From Dyadobacter diqingensis (GTDB lineage: Bacteria; Bacteroidota; Bacteroidia; Cytophagales; Spirosomataceae): a stretch of 64,000 bases of DNA. The notes below the pieces were generated by a model. It searched no databases, was not told the DNA's origin, and saw only the letters and a program-made list of their open reading frames with translations. The stretch's first letter is position 1. Each line of letters begins with the position of its first letter. This document shows, piece after piece, positions 43,626 through 52,303 of the stretch. Made by a program: the position numbers and the translations under genes. The stretch lies in NCBI RefSeq assembly GCF_024220585.1, contig NZ_JAMXKF010000002.1:319392-383391 (forward strand), written 5' to 3'.

Positions 43626-46600
43626 ATGATCCGGAGGAATGGGGTTTTATTGCTGATCTGCCTTTTGGGGTTTCTTACGCCTCGTGCGCAGCAAATCAGC
43701 AATCCTGATTTCAATATCACGCATTATTCTGATGAAAACGGGTTACCTCAAAATAGTGTAAAAGCGATCATGAAGGATAACAACGGATTTATCTGGCTCG
43801 CTACCGAAGACGGACTTGTCAGATTTGACGGTCAGCACTTTTATACATTTAACAGGTCTGTCAGCTCGATTTCGAGTAACCGGATATATGGACTAGTCCC
43901 CTCGCTTCCGGATTACAGTCTCACAAACAAACGCTTTACCGCCTTAATAGAGAAAAACGAATCCGTAAAAATACAGGAAGACGGCACAGCCAAAATTGAC
44001 ACCTCATACTCCACCTATCGCAGCCAAAACTCTCCGCTGACTGCAAAAACGGATCATTACATGGGCTTCCTGATGAGTCTGCCATCCCGGTATCAAATTC
44101 TGGACAGTCATCCCCCTTTTGTAGCTCCCGCCGGTGAAAACACATACTATGTCTGGTCGAAAGACAAAGTTGAGTATTATCACAAACAGACAAAAAAATC
44201 AACAATAAGAGGAACATTCAAAGAATTTTTCCTGATCGGCTCCCACCCCTTTGCGAGATCTCAAAACGGAGCATTTCTGGATCTCAATGCCGATAACAAA
44301 AACTGGAACCGGCCGTTGACCGGGGATATTTTAAAAGATGCCGCCTATTCAAGTCATAAAAACGACTACAAATTCTTCTGGAATAATGTTTCACTGGAAG
44401 CATACCTATACTTTAATAAAAAATTCTATTTGCTGACCATACCTGACGATGGTGCTTCTTTGCATACAAGTCTGATTTTAAATGACTTTGATTTCGACGA
44501 ATACAATATCTCGACCGTTTATTACGATCCCAAACCGGGATACCTTTTTTTAGGAAGTAACACAACCGGGTTTTATGTATTAAGGGGCAAGGATTTCAAA
44601 TCGCTGCGATTTGGCGTCAAGGGAATGGACAATGTTTACTATGCGCAAATGCCCTTTTCTAAAACATCCATTCTGACGTCACAGGGGCTTCTTTTAGAAA
44701 CCTCTGCTTTAAAGTCTCATTACAACACACCGCTGATGAACCGGATTGACAGCAAATATTATCTGGCAATGAACGGTGACAGTACATTTTGGATGATTAA
44801 CGGTCATACATTAAGTAAACTGAACAAAACAGGATCAAAAATTCTGATCGAATACACTCTACCGGAAAGGCATAAGGCGCTGTACCTTGATCCGAAAGGG
44901 ATATTATGGATCGGTGGCGAAAAAAATGTCTTGTCTTCGCTCAATACCTTCGATCGAAATTCCAAACCGAAATCAATCATCAAGGCAAAGCTGGGAGAGG
45001 TATCCTGCATGTTCAGGTTAAGTGATCAGCATTTACTTGTCGGAACAAAAAAAGGATTGTTCAGATTTGATATGGCTTCCGAAAAATTAGTCTCAATACG
45101 CCAGCTCCAATCTTCTACAATCAGAAGCATTTACCATATAAAGGGTGAAACCTGGATTACGACCTACGGAGACGGACTCTATTATATGACAAATGATAAA
45201 CTGGTTAAACTTCCACTCGACAAAGAACAATATTTATCCGCCTCACATTGCATTGTCGAAGATAAAAAGGGTTATTTCTGGATTACGACCAACAAGGGGT
45301 TATTCCAGATACAGAAGAAGGATTTACAGAATTTTGCGCACAAAAAACAACAGTCTGTTTTCTACCTGCATTATGATAAGCGTCACGGGTTCGGCAGCAA
45401 TGAGTTTAACGGCGGTTGTCAGCCGTGTGCGCTCACATTATCCGACCAGACCATTTCTTTTCCATCTATGAACGGGCTCGTTTGGTTTAATCCTGACAAG
45501 ATCAGACCGGAGCTGCCCAACAAGGAAATCTTCATTACCGAGATCGAACTCGATGGAAAAAATATTACCGCAGACTCGTTGAAAGACGTTCCAAGGAATT
45601 TTAAACAGCTCCGGATATCCCTTGCAACCCCCTATTTCAACGATCGGACCAATCTGAGGATGGAGTACGCGCTTCAAAAAGAGGGATATATTCAAACCTG
45701 GCTGCCCGTATCGGACGAACTGGTCATACAAATTCCAAATACGTCGTCGGGCCAGCATACCCTGGTCATTAGAAAACAAAATGGCTTTTCGAAGGATAAT
45801 TATTCTTTCAAAAACCTGAAAATCAATATCCATCCCGCCTGGTACGAGACCTGGATTTTCCGTGTGGTGTTTGCTCTTGCGCTATTGCTTTTATTCTGGA
45901 TCATCTTGAAACTCAGAACGACATTTCTGCTGAAAGCGGAAAGGAAAAGGAATTTATACCGACAGTATCATATTAATAACCAGATTGTTGCGGCAATTAA
46001 TCATGACATACAAACGCCGCTGCATTTTATCAGCTCATCTTTTACCCAAATCCAAAACCATCTGGGCAAATACGGTTTGGCTGATACCTATATTTCCAAG
46101 ATGAGTGACGAAACGATCAACACCATTAATTACGCCCGCGGACATACAAGCAATCTTTTAAACTACATAAAAAGCCAAAACCCCGGCAGTCAGCAAGCGC
46201 TTTCCTTTCATGAGGTCAATGTTTTTGACATTGTCGAACACTCCTGCAAACTGCTACACGGGCGCGCCAACCATAGGGAAATTGAAATAATCAATCAGGT
46301 TGCGAGAGATTTCAAGGTGAAGAGCGATGATAAATTGCTTTCGGTCATCATCCAGAACCTGCTGGATAATGCCGTCAAAATGAGTAAGTCAAAGATTGTG
46401 ATTTCAACCCGGGCGGAAAAGGACTATCGCCAGATCATCATTGAGGACACAGGAAAAGGAATACCGGCTGAAATTCTGGAATGGCTTAATGTTAACTATG
46501 AATCTTACGATCGCTGGCTGTATAGACCGGGCAATCCGAACCACAAAGGCCTGGGTCTGATCATTGTGAAAGATATCAGTATCCTTTTAAAAATCCGGAT

Positions 46601-46658
46601 TTGTGCAAAAAGTCTGGATAACCAGGGAAGCACGATTCAGCTTAGTTTTCAGGTTTAA
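43626..46658 (+). CDS. two-component-propeller sensor histidine kinase
   Basis: 1010 aa. The signal peptide (~residue 21, TPRAQ) is followed by a periplasmic seven-bladed Reg_prop sensor, with the first blade ITHYSDENGLPQNSVKAIMKDNNGFIWLATEDGL. A Y_Y_Y domain (~630-730) and one transmembrane helix (~745-762) follow. In the cytoplasm the phospho-His is near 793 in NHDIQTPLHFI, and the ATPase region contains QNLLDNAVK, DTGKGIP and GLGLIIVKD. There is no fused receiver or AraC domain, so it is not the hybrid form. Two NarL-type regulators follow nearby. Confidence 0.93.
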   Translation: MIRRNGVLLLICLLGFLTPRAQQISNPDFNITHYSDENGLPQNSVKAIMKDNNGFIWLATEDGLVRFDGQHFYTFNRSVSSISSNRIYGLVPSLPDYSLTNKRFTALIEKNESVKIQEDGTAKIDTSYSTYRSQNSPLTAKTDHYMGFLMSLPSRYQILDSHPPFVAPAGENTYYVWSKDKVEYYHKQTKKSTIRGTFKEFFLIGSHPFARSQNGAFLDLNADNKNWNRPLTGDILKDAAYSSHKNDYKFFWNNVSLEAYLYFNKKFYLLTIPDDGASLHTSLILNDFDFDEYNISTVYYDPKPGYLFLGSNTTGFYVLRGKDFKSLRFGVKGMDNVYYAQMPFSKTSILTSQGLLLETSALKSHYNTPLMNRIDSKYYLAMNGDSTFWMINGHTLSKLNKTGSKILIEYTLPERHKALYLDPKGILWIGGEKNVLSSLNTFDRNSKPKSIIKAKLGEVSCMFRLSDQHLLVGTKKGLFRFDMASEKLVSIRQLQSSTIRSIYHIKGETWITTYGDGLYYMTNDKLVKLPLDKEQYLSASHCIVEDKKGYFWITTNKGLFQIQKKDLQNFAHKKQQSVFYLHYDKRHGFGSNEFNGGCQPCALTLSDQTISFPSMNGLVWFNPDKIRPELPNKEIFITEIELDGKNITADSLKDVPRNFKQLRISLATPYFNDRTNLRMEYALQKEGYIQTWLPVSDELVIQIPNTSSGQHTLVIRKQNGFSKDNYSFKNLKINIHPAWYETWIFRVVFALALLLLFWIILKLRTTFLLKAERKRNLYRQYHINNQIVAAINHDIQTPLHFISSSFTQIQNHLGKYGLADTYISKMSDETINTINYARGHTSNLLNYIKSQNPGSQQALSFHEVNVFDIVEHSCKLLHGRANHREIEIINQVARDFKVKSDDKLLSVIIQNLLDNAVKMSKSKIVISTRAEKDYRQIIIEDTGKGIPAEILEWLNVNYESYDRWLYRPGNPNHKGLGLIIVKDISILLKIRICAKSLDNQGSTIQLSFQV

Positions 46659-46796
46659 GGAAGAATATTGACCACCTGTATTTGGTAATCAACCATCCCG
46701 ACAAAGCCAGGAGGCTGATCTATTCAACGTCAAAAAAAATCATTATGCGGATAAAAACCCGGCTGTCTCTAACCAAACGCTAAAATCGATTTAGCA

Positions 46797-47417
46797 TTAC
46801 GCGAATACGATATTTCTTAATTCCAGCGTATGGCTGATATTCAATTTTCTAAAAATATTCAGTTTTTGCTTGTTGATGGTTGAAATTTTGTAGTTCCGCA
46901 GTTTTGCAATCTGGTCCACTTCCATCCCCTGACTCAGAAATTTGGCTACCTGATATTCACCCCGGCTCAAGGATGCCAGTGGTGTGTTCTGGTTCAATTC
47001 CTCATAACACTGATTAAGCAAAATATCGATCAGCTCTCCGCTAACATAACGCTGCCCTTTGATGGCAGTTTCAATACATTTCACAAGTTGCTCCAATTCC
47101 TCATTTTTCACCAGATACCCATTGGCACCCGCCACAAGACAGGAAACAGCCATATCATAACGCGCCTCTCCGTCGTATATGATAAATGCTGTTTTGGGCA
47201 TCGTCTCCTTTACATATTTAATGATATTGATGTCAAAAAAAACGGAGTTTTCTTCAAGCCCCATAATGATGAGGTCAGGTTTTGAGTGCGGATTTAAATT
47301 TTGAAACGATTCAAAACACCTCGACTCCAGAATTGTAGCATTTTCGAATTGTTTTTTTAAAAATATGCCGAGGCCTTTGCGTAATACGGGATGCTTGTCT
47401 ATTGAAGCAATTATCAT
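46797..47417 (-). CDS. NarL/LuxR-type regulator with a pseudo-receiver
   Basis: 206 aa. The receiver-like domain (1-120) keeps the fold (IDKHPVLRKGLGIF, GANGYLVKNEELEQLVKCI). The phospho-acceptor Asp position is Gly53 (LIIMGLEENS), and the usual acidic pair is reduced to Ile-Asp. The C-terminal LuxR helix-turn-helix is intact (LSRGEYQVAKFLSQGMEVDQIAKLRNYKISTINKQKLNIFRKL, ~149-191). It probably acts without phosphorylation. It lies tail-to-tail with the propeller kinase gene and is divergent from another NarL-type regulator at 47774. Confidence 0.9.
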   Translation of the reverse strand: MIIASIDKHPVLRKGLGIFLKKQFENATILESRCFESFQNLNPHSKPDLIIMGLEENSVFFDINIIKYVKETMPKTAFIIYDGEARYDMAVSCLVAGANGYLVKNEELEQLVKCIETAIKGQRYVSGELIDILLNQCYEELNQNTPLASLSRGEYQVAKFLSQGMEVDQIAKLRNYKISTINKQKLNIFRKLNISHTLELRNIVFA

Positions 47418-47773
47418 TATAAAAACTATTTGTAACTTACCTGGAATTAAGACTTCACTAAGAAGTTAGATTTGGCACAAATTGAAGATTCCAAATCTTT
47501 CTTTTGTACTATTTTAAAATTGTTATGATTTTGAACCGCTATGTCGTATAAATACAAACGGTATCGAAAAGGAGGTGTGTCCAGTCTGTGTTAAATCCGG
47601 GGATAAAACTTTTGACGGTACAAAATTACGGTACTGAAAGAACAAAAAAGCCCAATTAAATTTGGTATATTCAACAAATAATTTGAATTAACATTTAAAT
47701 AATTTACTACCCCTCGAACTAACTCTACGTTATTTATTCCCGGATAAGGGGGAATAAGCAAATTGATTAAATT
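47418..47773. other. Divergent intergenic region between two NarL-type regulators
   Basis: 356 bp, AT-rich, with no ORF. A TAGATTTG at 47467-47474 matches the -7 consensus on the plus strand but has no clear -33 and is 300 bp from the downstream start. No strong inverted repeat was seen. It probably carries the promoters of both genes. Confidence 0.45.
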
Positions 47774-48403
47774 GTGAAAAATATATTAGTTGCAGAAGAC
47801 CACCCACTTGTCATTATTGGCATCGTTTCCATGCTGGCGGAGTGTATTCCGGGAGCTGTCATATTTAAAGCTCCGGATTTTACAAGGACATTAGATTTAT
47901 TAGAAAAGCATCCATTTGACTTACTGGTCATGGATATTAACCTTCCGGAAGGTGACAAAGTCAGCATGATCGACTCCGTCCGATTAAAACAACCGTCTTT
48001 ACCTATCCTGGTTTGTTCAAGTTACGACGAAAATTTATACGCGTTGCCATATCTTAAAGCGGGGGCTAACGGATATATTTCAAAAACGGCGCCCTCGGAT
48101 GAATTCAAACTGGCAGTTGAGAACGTGATGAATTCCAAAATTTATGCAAGTCCTTCCGTACTGCACAACGCCTTCGGAATGCTGCTGAATTCTAAAAATA
48201 GTAATAAATCAGGGTTGATTAAACTGAGCGATAAAGAAATAGAAATTGCAAGACTTTTGACCAAAGGAATGTCTACGAAGGAAATCAGCGAACACATAAA
48301 TCTGTCGGCGCCCTCGATAAGCATTTACAAATCCAAGATTTTCGAAAAACTTGGTGTAAAAAATATCATTGAATTGACTACTTATTTTGAATTAAACAGT
48401 TAG
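47774..48403 (+). CDS. NarL/LuxR-family response regulator
   Basis: 209 aa with a GTG start at 47774. The receiver is complete: the acidic pair at 8-9 (AEDHP), phospho-acceptor Asp54 (LVMDINLPEGD) and GANGYISKTAPSDEF with the conserved Lys. The LuxR helix-turn-helix is at ~150-200 (LSDKEIEIARLLTKGMSTKEISEHINLSAPSISIYKSKIFEKLGV). It is divergent from the pseudo-receiver gene and within 1.2 kb of the propeller kinase, a likely partner by proximity only. Confidence 0.93.
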   Translation: MKNILVAEDHPLVIIGIVSMLAECIPGAVIFKAPDFTRTLDLLEKHPFDLLVMDINLPEGDKVSMIDSVRLKQPSLPILVCSSYDENLYALPYLKAGANGYISKTAPSDEFKLAVENVMNSKIYASPSVLHNAFGMLLNSKNSNKSGLIKLSDKEIEIARLLTKGMSTKEISEHINLSAPSISIYKSKIFEKLGVKNIIELTTYFELNS

Positions 48404-48451
48404 TCGATCTAAAACGATACGTTGCTTTTCGTCTTGCAAATCATCTCTCAA

Positions 48452-49006
48452 CTATTTCAAAGCCGTGGCTTTCGCATAACTTAATAAAATAACACCTGAC
48501 GCCGAAGTTTTTACATGATTTAGCGTTAAGCCCGTTCTGTTTTCCAGGTTTGTAAAAAGTGGCTTTCCGGCACCGAGAATTATCGGATGAACGGCAAGAC
48601 GGTACTCGTCAATAAGTCCGTGATTAATAAAAGTTGTGATCAGGCTTGAACCTCCATAAAGCCAGATATTTTTGCCGGGACGACTTTTTATTTCAGCTAT
48701 TTTATCCAGAATATCGGAGCTGATGTAAGTTGCTTTCCCATCGGGTTGTGGATTCTTCGAAAACACGTACTTTTCTTTGCTGTGAACAGAGGACCAAATT
48801 TTCTCCTCAACTGGCGATACATCTGCCCCGGGTACATATTGTCCCCACAGGTCATAACTCACCCGACCGTAAAAAATCGTATCAATATCTCCCAGAAAAT
48901 CGTCGAATGCCATTTCCTCATCCATTACACACCAGTCGATTTCACCATTGGGTCCTTCAATAAAACCATCCAGGGTAACGGCGAGGTCTAAAACTATTTT
49001 CCTCAT
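48452..49006 (-). CDS. dihydrofolate reductase-family protein (RibD C-terminal fold)
   Basis: 184 aa. The opening RKIVLDLAVTLDGFIEGPNGEIDWC, then DTIFYGRVSYDLW, the NADPH-loop region NIWLYGGSSLITTFI and LIDEYRLAVHPIILGAGKPLF, are the pattern of YyaP/YwjB-like DHFR-fold proteins. They are probably NADPH-dependent reductases of unknown substrate, not the housekeeping DHFR. There is no operon partner; the receiver-only gene on the same strand lies 40 bp upstream. Confidence 0.9.
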   Translation of the reverse strand: MRKIVLDLAVTLDGFIEGPNGEIDWCVMDEEMAFDDFLGDIDTIFYGRVSYDLWGQYVPGADVSPVEEKIWSSVHSKEKYVFSKNPQPDGKATYISSDILDKIAEIKSRPGKNIWLYGGSSLITTFINHGLIDEYRLAVHPIILGAGKPLFTNLENRTGLTLNHVKTSASGVILLSYAKATALK

Positions 49007-49046
49007 TTTATCTTTATGAGTGGACTTTACGAAAAAGGTAGTTACG

Positions 49047-49454
49047 TCAGGAAATACCCGAAAAAAATCTTTTGAATATTTTTCTGGCTATATCAATAAG
49101 GCCCCGGAAAGAATTGGGCTTGGTCAGAAAATCATCAACACCGGCCTCCTGCGCCTTCCGAATCAGATCCGGGTTATCTGAGGTTGATAACATAACCGTT
49201 GGTACCGCGGCCAGTTCCGGATCGGACTTTATCGCAGCTACGGCTTCCAGGCCATTCATTTTGGGCATATTCATATCCACCACCACAACTGAGTCTGACA
49301 AATCATCAGAACTTTTCATATTGTCGATCAGCTCTTTCCCATTTTCGGACTCAACAACCTTCACATCCGGATCAGCTTCTTCGAAAGCCTCCTTCATTAA
49401 TTGCCTGTCATCTTCGTCATCATCGGCCAGATGAATTGTTTTATTGTCTGCCAT
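49047..49454 (-). CDS. receiver-only response regulator (Rcp1-like)
   Basis: 135 aa. A single receiver with acidic cluster DDDEDD (11-16), phospho-acceptor Asp60 (VVVDMNMPKMNG), Ser/Thr in MLSTSDN and Lys in FLTKPNS. There is no output domain. This form usually serves phytochrome-like or hybrid kinases in Bacteroidota. No kinase gene is adjacent, and another receiver-only gene lies 117 bp away on the opposite strand. Confidence 0.92.
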   Translation of the reverse strand: MADNKTIHLADDDEDDRQLMKEAFEEADPDVKVVESENGKELIDNMKSSDDLSDSVVVVDMNMPKMNGLEAVAAIKSDPELAAVPTVMLSTSDNPDLIRKAQEAGVDDFLTKPNSFRGLIDIARKIFKRFFSGIS

Positions 49455-49570
49455 TGTGTATAACTCTCTCTACACGAAAAGGATAAGTTTCCGCAAAATT
49501 AACGATAAATCAGTTAGGAATAATAATTTGATATCTATGGTTCTATATCAAATCACAAACAATTCCAGCG

Positions 49571-49954
49571 ATGAAAAAACTGACTTTTCTTCTGATTGAT
49601 GATGACGAAGACGATCATTTTATCTTCGCAAACGCCCTGAAACTTTCTTTTCCCGATGCTGTCTGTCATTATGCATTTGATTGTTTACAGGCCATTGATT
49701 TCCTCAGCAGCCAGTCGGGCATCGTACCCGATCATATTTTTATGGATTGGAGTATGCCTTATATGAACGCCATCGACTGCATAAAGTCGCTTCGAAAAGA
49801 ACACGTGGCCAAAACAACACCCATTTACATCCTCTCGGGATCAAAACCAAGTTTCGAAATTGAACATGTGGTGGGACTGCACATTAAAAAAGTACTCAAA
49901 AAACAAAATTCTATCGAGCAGCTTGCAGAGGAGTTAAGGCTTGCCGTCGGTTAA
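49571..49954 (+). CDS. receiver-only response regulator
   Basis: 127 aa. A receiver with DDDEDD (10-15) and phospho-acceptor Asp59 (IFMDWSMPYMN). The T/S site is within ILSGSK. The normally conserved Lys-Pro near the end is IKKVLKKQN, so the proline is missing. It has no output domain. It is divergently oriented to the receiver gene at 49047, and the two share a 116-bp intergenic region. The cognate kinase is unknown. Confidence 0.9.
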   Translation: MKKLTFLLIDDDEDDHFIFANALKLSFPDAVCHYAFDCLQAIDFLSSQSGIVPDHIFMDWSMPYMNAIDCIKSLRKEHVAKTTPIYILSGSKPSFEIEHVVGLHIKKVLKKQNSIEQLAEELRLAVG

Positions 49955-49967
49955 ACGGAACATAGTT

Positions 49968-50381
49968 TTAACGAATCAGAAATTTGCTGAAACGGCGGAA
50001 TCTAAATTCGAAGAAATCCAGCAGCTCTGCTTTTGAATAAGCGAAAAAAGGTTTCTCTTCTATATCACCCCACAAAGTAAAAGACAACTCTGCTTCCGGA
50101 TTTTGAAGAAAACAGAAATAAATAGTTGTAATGTTTTCAAGTGTATTCACCTGTCTTATTCCCTCATCCTGACCACCTTGCTCTTCGATAACATACGGCT
50201 CACGCACGATCCGGTGTATCTGCACCCCAATTTCATTGTATTTACGCTGATCGAATTCCGTGTCAAATCTCCGGTAAAATTCTTCAACCGCTTTCTCAAA
50301 AGCGGTGACGTCAGTACGATCAGCATTAAAAATATGTGAGCGAAAAAAATCGCTTAACGCTTCGGGATCTGGTCTTTTCAT
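49968..50381 (-). CDS. hypothetical protein
   Basis: 137 aa from the ATG at 50381; a longer version starting at 50441 (157 aa) is also possible. I do not recognise a family. The sequence is soluble and rich in Phe, Glu and Arg, with no signal peptide or membrane segment. A mid-region Ile/Thr/Phe-rich strand stretch (ENITTIYFCFLQNPEAELSF) suggests an alpha/beta fold. It is convergent with the receiver-only gene, its stop lying 14 bp from that gene's stop. Confidence 0.7.
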   Translation of the reverse strand: MKRPDPEALSDFFRSHIFNADRTDVTAFEKAVEEFYRRFDTEFDQRKYNEIGVQIHRIVREPYVIEEQGGQDEGIRQVNTLENITTIYFCFLQNPEAELSFTLWGDIEEKPFFAYSKAELLDFFEFRFRRFSKFLIR

Positions 50382-50554
50382 GACTGTAAATTTAGCAAGC
50401 AAAAACCTTAAAAGTTGATCTGTTTCAAAATAACCAGCCAACGCCGACTCAATAACCGATTACCATTAACTCAAAACTAAATTTTGATGACTGTATTTAA
50501 ACTATCTTTAAGATTCTGAAAAGAAGATTAACCAATATTATCCTCCTCTTAAAA

Positions 50555-51487
50555 ATGAAACGAACACTAGTATTATCGCTGATATTACTATCAGCAGCCG
50601 CGTGCAAGAAAAATGATAAGGGTATTGAACCTGACCCACTGAATTCTTCCGAAGTATTTGATCAGGATGGCATTTCAGCCTTTGATGACAAGAATATCGA
50701 AGTCGTCACAAACTACACCAAAATTGATACCTTTTATACCAACACCACATCTGATATTGGTATTTCGGCGAAAGTGCCTGATGGAGATTCTGCCATTTTC
50801 AAATTTACGGTTTACAATTACCCCGTAAACATCACCCGATTCAGCAGTCAATGGGACGCGAAGGAAAAATACAAAATTGCCCAGAGTGACTTTGATCTTG
50901 ACCTGCTTAGTCTGGCCGGGTCGGTGCCTGTTACAGCCAGTGTTACCTACCTGAAAACGGGTGTATCTAGGACAAAAAACGCGCAAGTCAATATCACCAA
51001 TAAAACAAGTTCTTTTGACCTTTTCAATGTCAATTTCGGGATGACGAAAGAGGCGGTTAAAACAAGTGAGTCGAAACGACTTGGCCTGACAGAGGATAAA
51101 ATCCTGGGCTGGCTGGAATCTTCCCTCAATGCGGGATACCTTGGAAAATCCTCATTGTTCAGCAAAAGCACCCGGTATAGTATTTCCGGATCGACGTATT
51201 ACGAGTTTGAAGACAACAAACTTGTCAGGGTCTCTGAAATCATTGATAAAAAAGCCGAAAATTTCCAGAATAAGGATGAATACAATGTTGTAAAATCTTT
51301 ATTTACAAGGCTCGGCGCAAGCAAAATCCCGGTGGAATATGCGCCGGCTACCAACACGACAACCTACGCTCAGGACGCTGTGTCATGGACCAAAAACGGC
51401 ATCAACTTCAAATTTCAGAAAAGAGATTTTGAACTAAAATCGGGGAAACTCAGCGCATATGCGTTGAGTTATACGAAAGGGAGTTAA
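50555..51487 (+). CDS. hypothetical lipoprotein
   Basis: 310 aa. The short signal ends in a lipobox with Cys near residue 17 (SAAACKK). A Lys/Asp tether follows, then a beta-rich region (~45-150) with many Ser, Thr and Val residues and an alpha/beta C-terminal part (~160-310) containing FGMTKEAVKTSESKRLG. No family is recognised. It is probably on the outer membrane. A hairpin at 51517-51553 follows. Confidence 0.82.
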   Translation: MKRTLVLSLILLSAAACKKNDKGIEPDPLNSSEVFDQDGISAFDDKNIEVVTNYTKIDTFYTNTTSDIGISAKVPDGDSAIFKFTVYNYPVNITRFSSQWDAKEKYKIAQSDFDLDLLSLAGSVPVTASVTYLKTGVSRTKNAQVNITNKTSSFDLFNVNFGMTKEAVKTSESKRLGLTEDKILGWLESSLNAGYLGKSSLFSKSTRYSISGSTYYEFEDNKLVRVSEIIDKKAENFQNKDEYNVVKSLFTRLGASKIPVEYAPATNTTTYAQDAVSWTKNGINFKFQKRDFELKSGKLSAYALSYTKGS

Positions 51488-51516
51488 TTGTCCAAATGTT
51501 AATAGCAAATTTGGGC

Positions 51517-51553
51517 CAGAAAGCATTATAAACCTAGTTTGTAATGCTTTCTG
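51517..51553 (+). terminator. Probable terminator after the 310-residue lipoprotein gene
   Basis: A 17-bp stem with one T-G pair (51517-51533 / 51537-51553) and a 3-nt loop, 29 bp after the stop. The T-run after it is poor (AATTCT), so efficiency may be moderate. Confidence 0.65.
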
Positions 51554-51695
51554 AATTCTACAAACTGTCAATCTGATATTTATACTCCCGAGACTCTATT
51601 AATATTCGCCAAAAATTTGCTGAATATTTCGCAATAACACAGCTTAGCCACTGTTAAATCCTAATCAACTTCGTTAGATTTGAAAAAACTAACGA

Positions 51696-52073
51696 ATGAA
51701 AATTTCAAAAAATCAATCCAAATCACTTTTTTTGATCCTGCTATTCATTGGATCGTGTAAAAAAGATTCGGGCATTCCAAGAGTTCCTCTTCTATGCACT
51801 TGGCCCGCCGACTATCATTCAGGCGAAATTGTCGAAAATTATTCATCCGAAGTATTTTTAAAAGACACTACATATGTATTGAGCGCCTTAAAAAAAATAG
51901 GAGATCTGCCGCCAGACTTTTTATACCCTTGTAACATGCCTGAAGAAGAAAAAAAAGAAGGACTAAAAGTAATAGTAAGCGGTCATGTAGTAAGATTCAA
52001 AGATTTTGATTCTGCCGTTCTTCTCTACGGGTATCCTTTCGAAATTACATCGATCGAATATGTTGCGCAATAA
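51696..52073 (+). CDS. hypothetical lipoprotein
   Basis: 125 aa with a lipoprotein signal (LLFIGSC, Cys near residue 21). The mature part is short and contains two more Cys (LLCTW and LYPCNMP) and a beta-rich tail (KVIVSGHVVRFKDFDSAVLLYGYPFEI). No family is recognised. It is likely an outer-membrane or periplasmic lipoprotein. There is no operon partner; the tRNA-Val gene lies downstream on the other strand. Confidence 0.8.
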   Translation: MKISKNQSKSLFLILLFIGSCKKDSGIPRVPLLCTWPADYHSGEIVENYSSEVFLKDTTYVLSALKKIGDLPPDFLYPCNMPEEEKKEGLKVIVSGHVVRFKDFDSAVLLYGYPFEITSIEYVAQ

Positions 52074-52158
52074 TTCAGAAGGCAAGATTACATCCTACTC
52101 TTATGATGTGGTAGGTAATTTTTGAGAGTTTGTTCCTGCATAGTTCCTGCAGGAAAAT

Positions 52159-52191
52159 AAAAAAGAGCTACAATAGTCTATATCACAGCTC
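52159..52191 (-). terminator. Terminator of the tRNA-Val gene
   Basis: On the minus strand a GAGCT / AGCTC stem (52191-52187 with 52169-52165) with a long, partly paired loop is followed by six T's (A's at 52159-52164 on the plus strand). It lies just beyond the tRNA 3' end. Confidence 0.6.
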
Positions 52192-52207
52192 CTTAGAAAA
52201 ACCAACG

Positions 52208-52282
52208 TAGGACGTAGCGGGCTCGAACCGCTGACCTCCGCCCTGTCAAGGCGGCACTCTGAACCAACTGAGCTAACATCCT
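52208..52282 (-). tRNA. tRNA-Val (anticodon GAC)
   Basis: 75 nt on the minus strand. The acceptor stem AGGATGT pairs with ACGTCCT (one G-U), the D arm is GCTC/GAGT, the anticodon stem CCGCC/GGCGG encloses the loop TTGACAG, and the T arm AGCGG/CCGCT carries TTCGAGC. The anticodon is GAC, reading GUC/GUU valine codons. CCA is not encoded. There is no integrase or att-like repeat next to it. Confidence 0.93.
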
Positions 52283-52303
52283 GTTTGCGGTGACAAATAT
52301 ATA

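Noticed and set aside
52074..52207. Possible integration site beside tRNA-Val
   Set aside because: No integrase gene, no repeat of the tRNA 3' end and no mobile genes nearby. The TTCCTGCA repeat there is only 8 bp.
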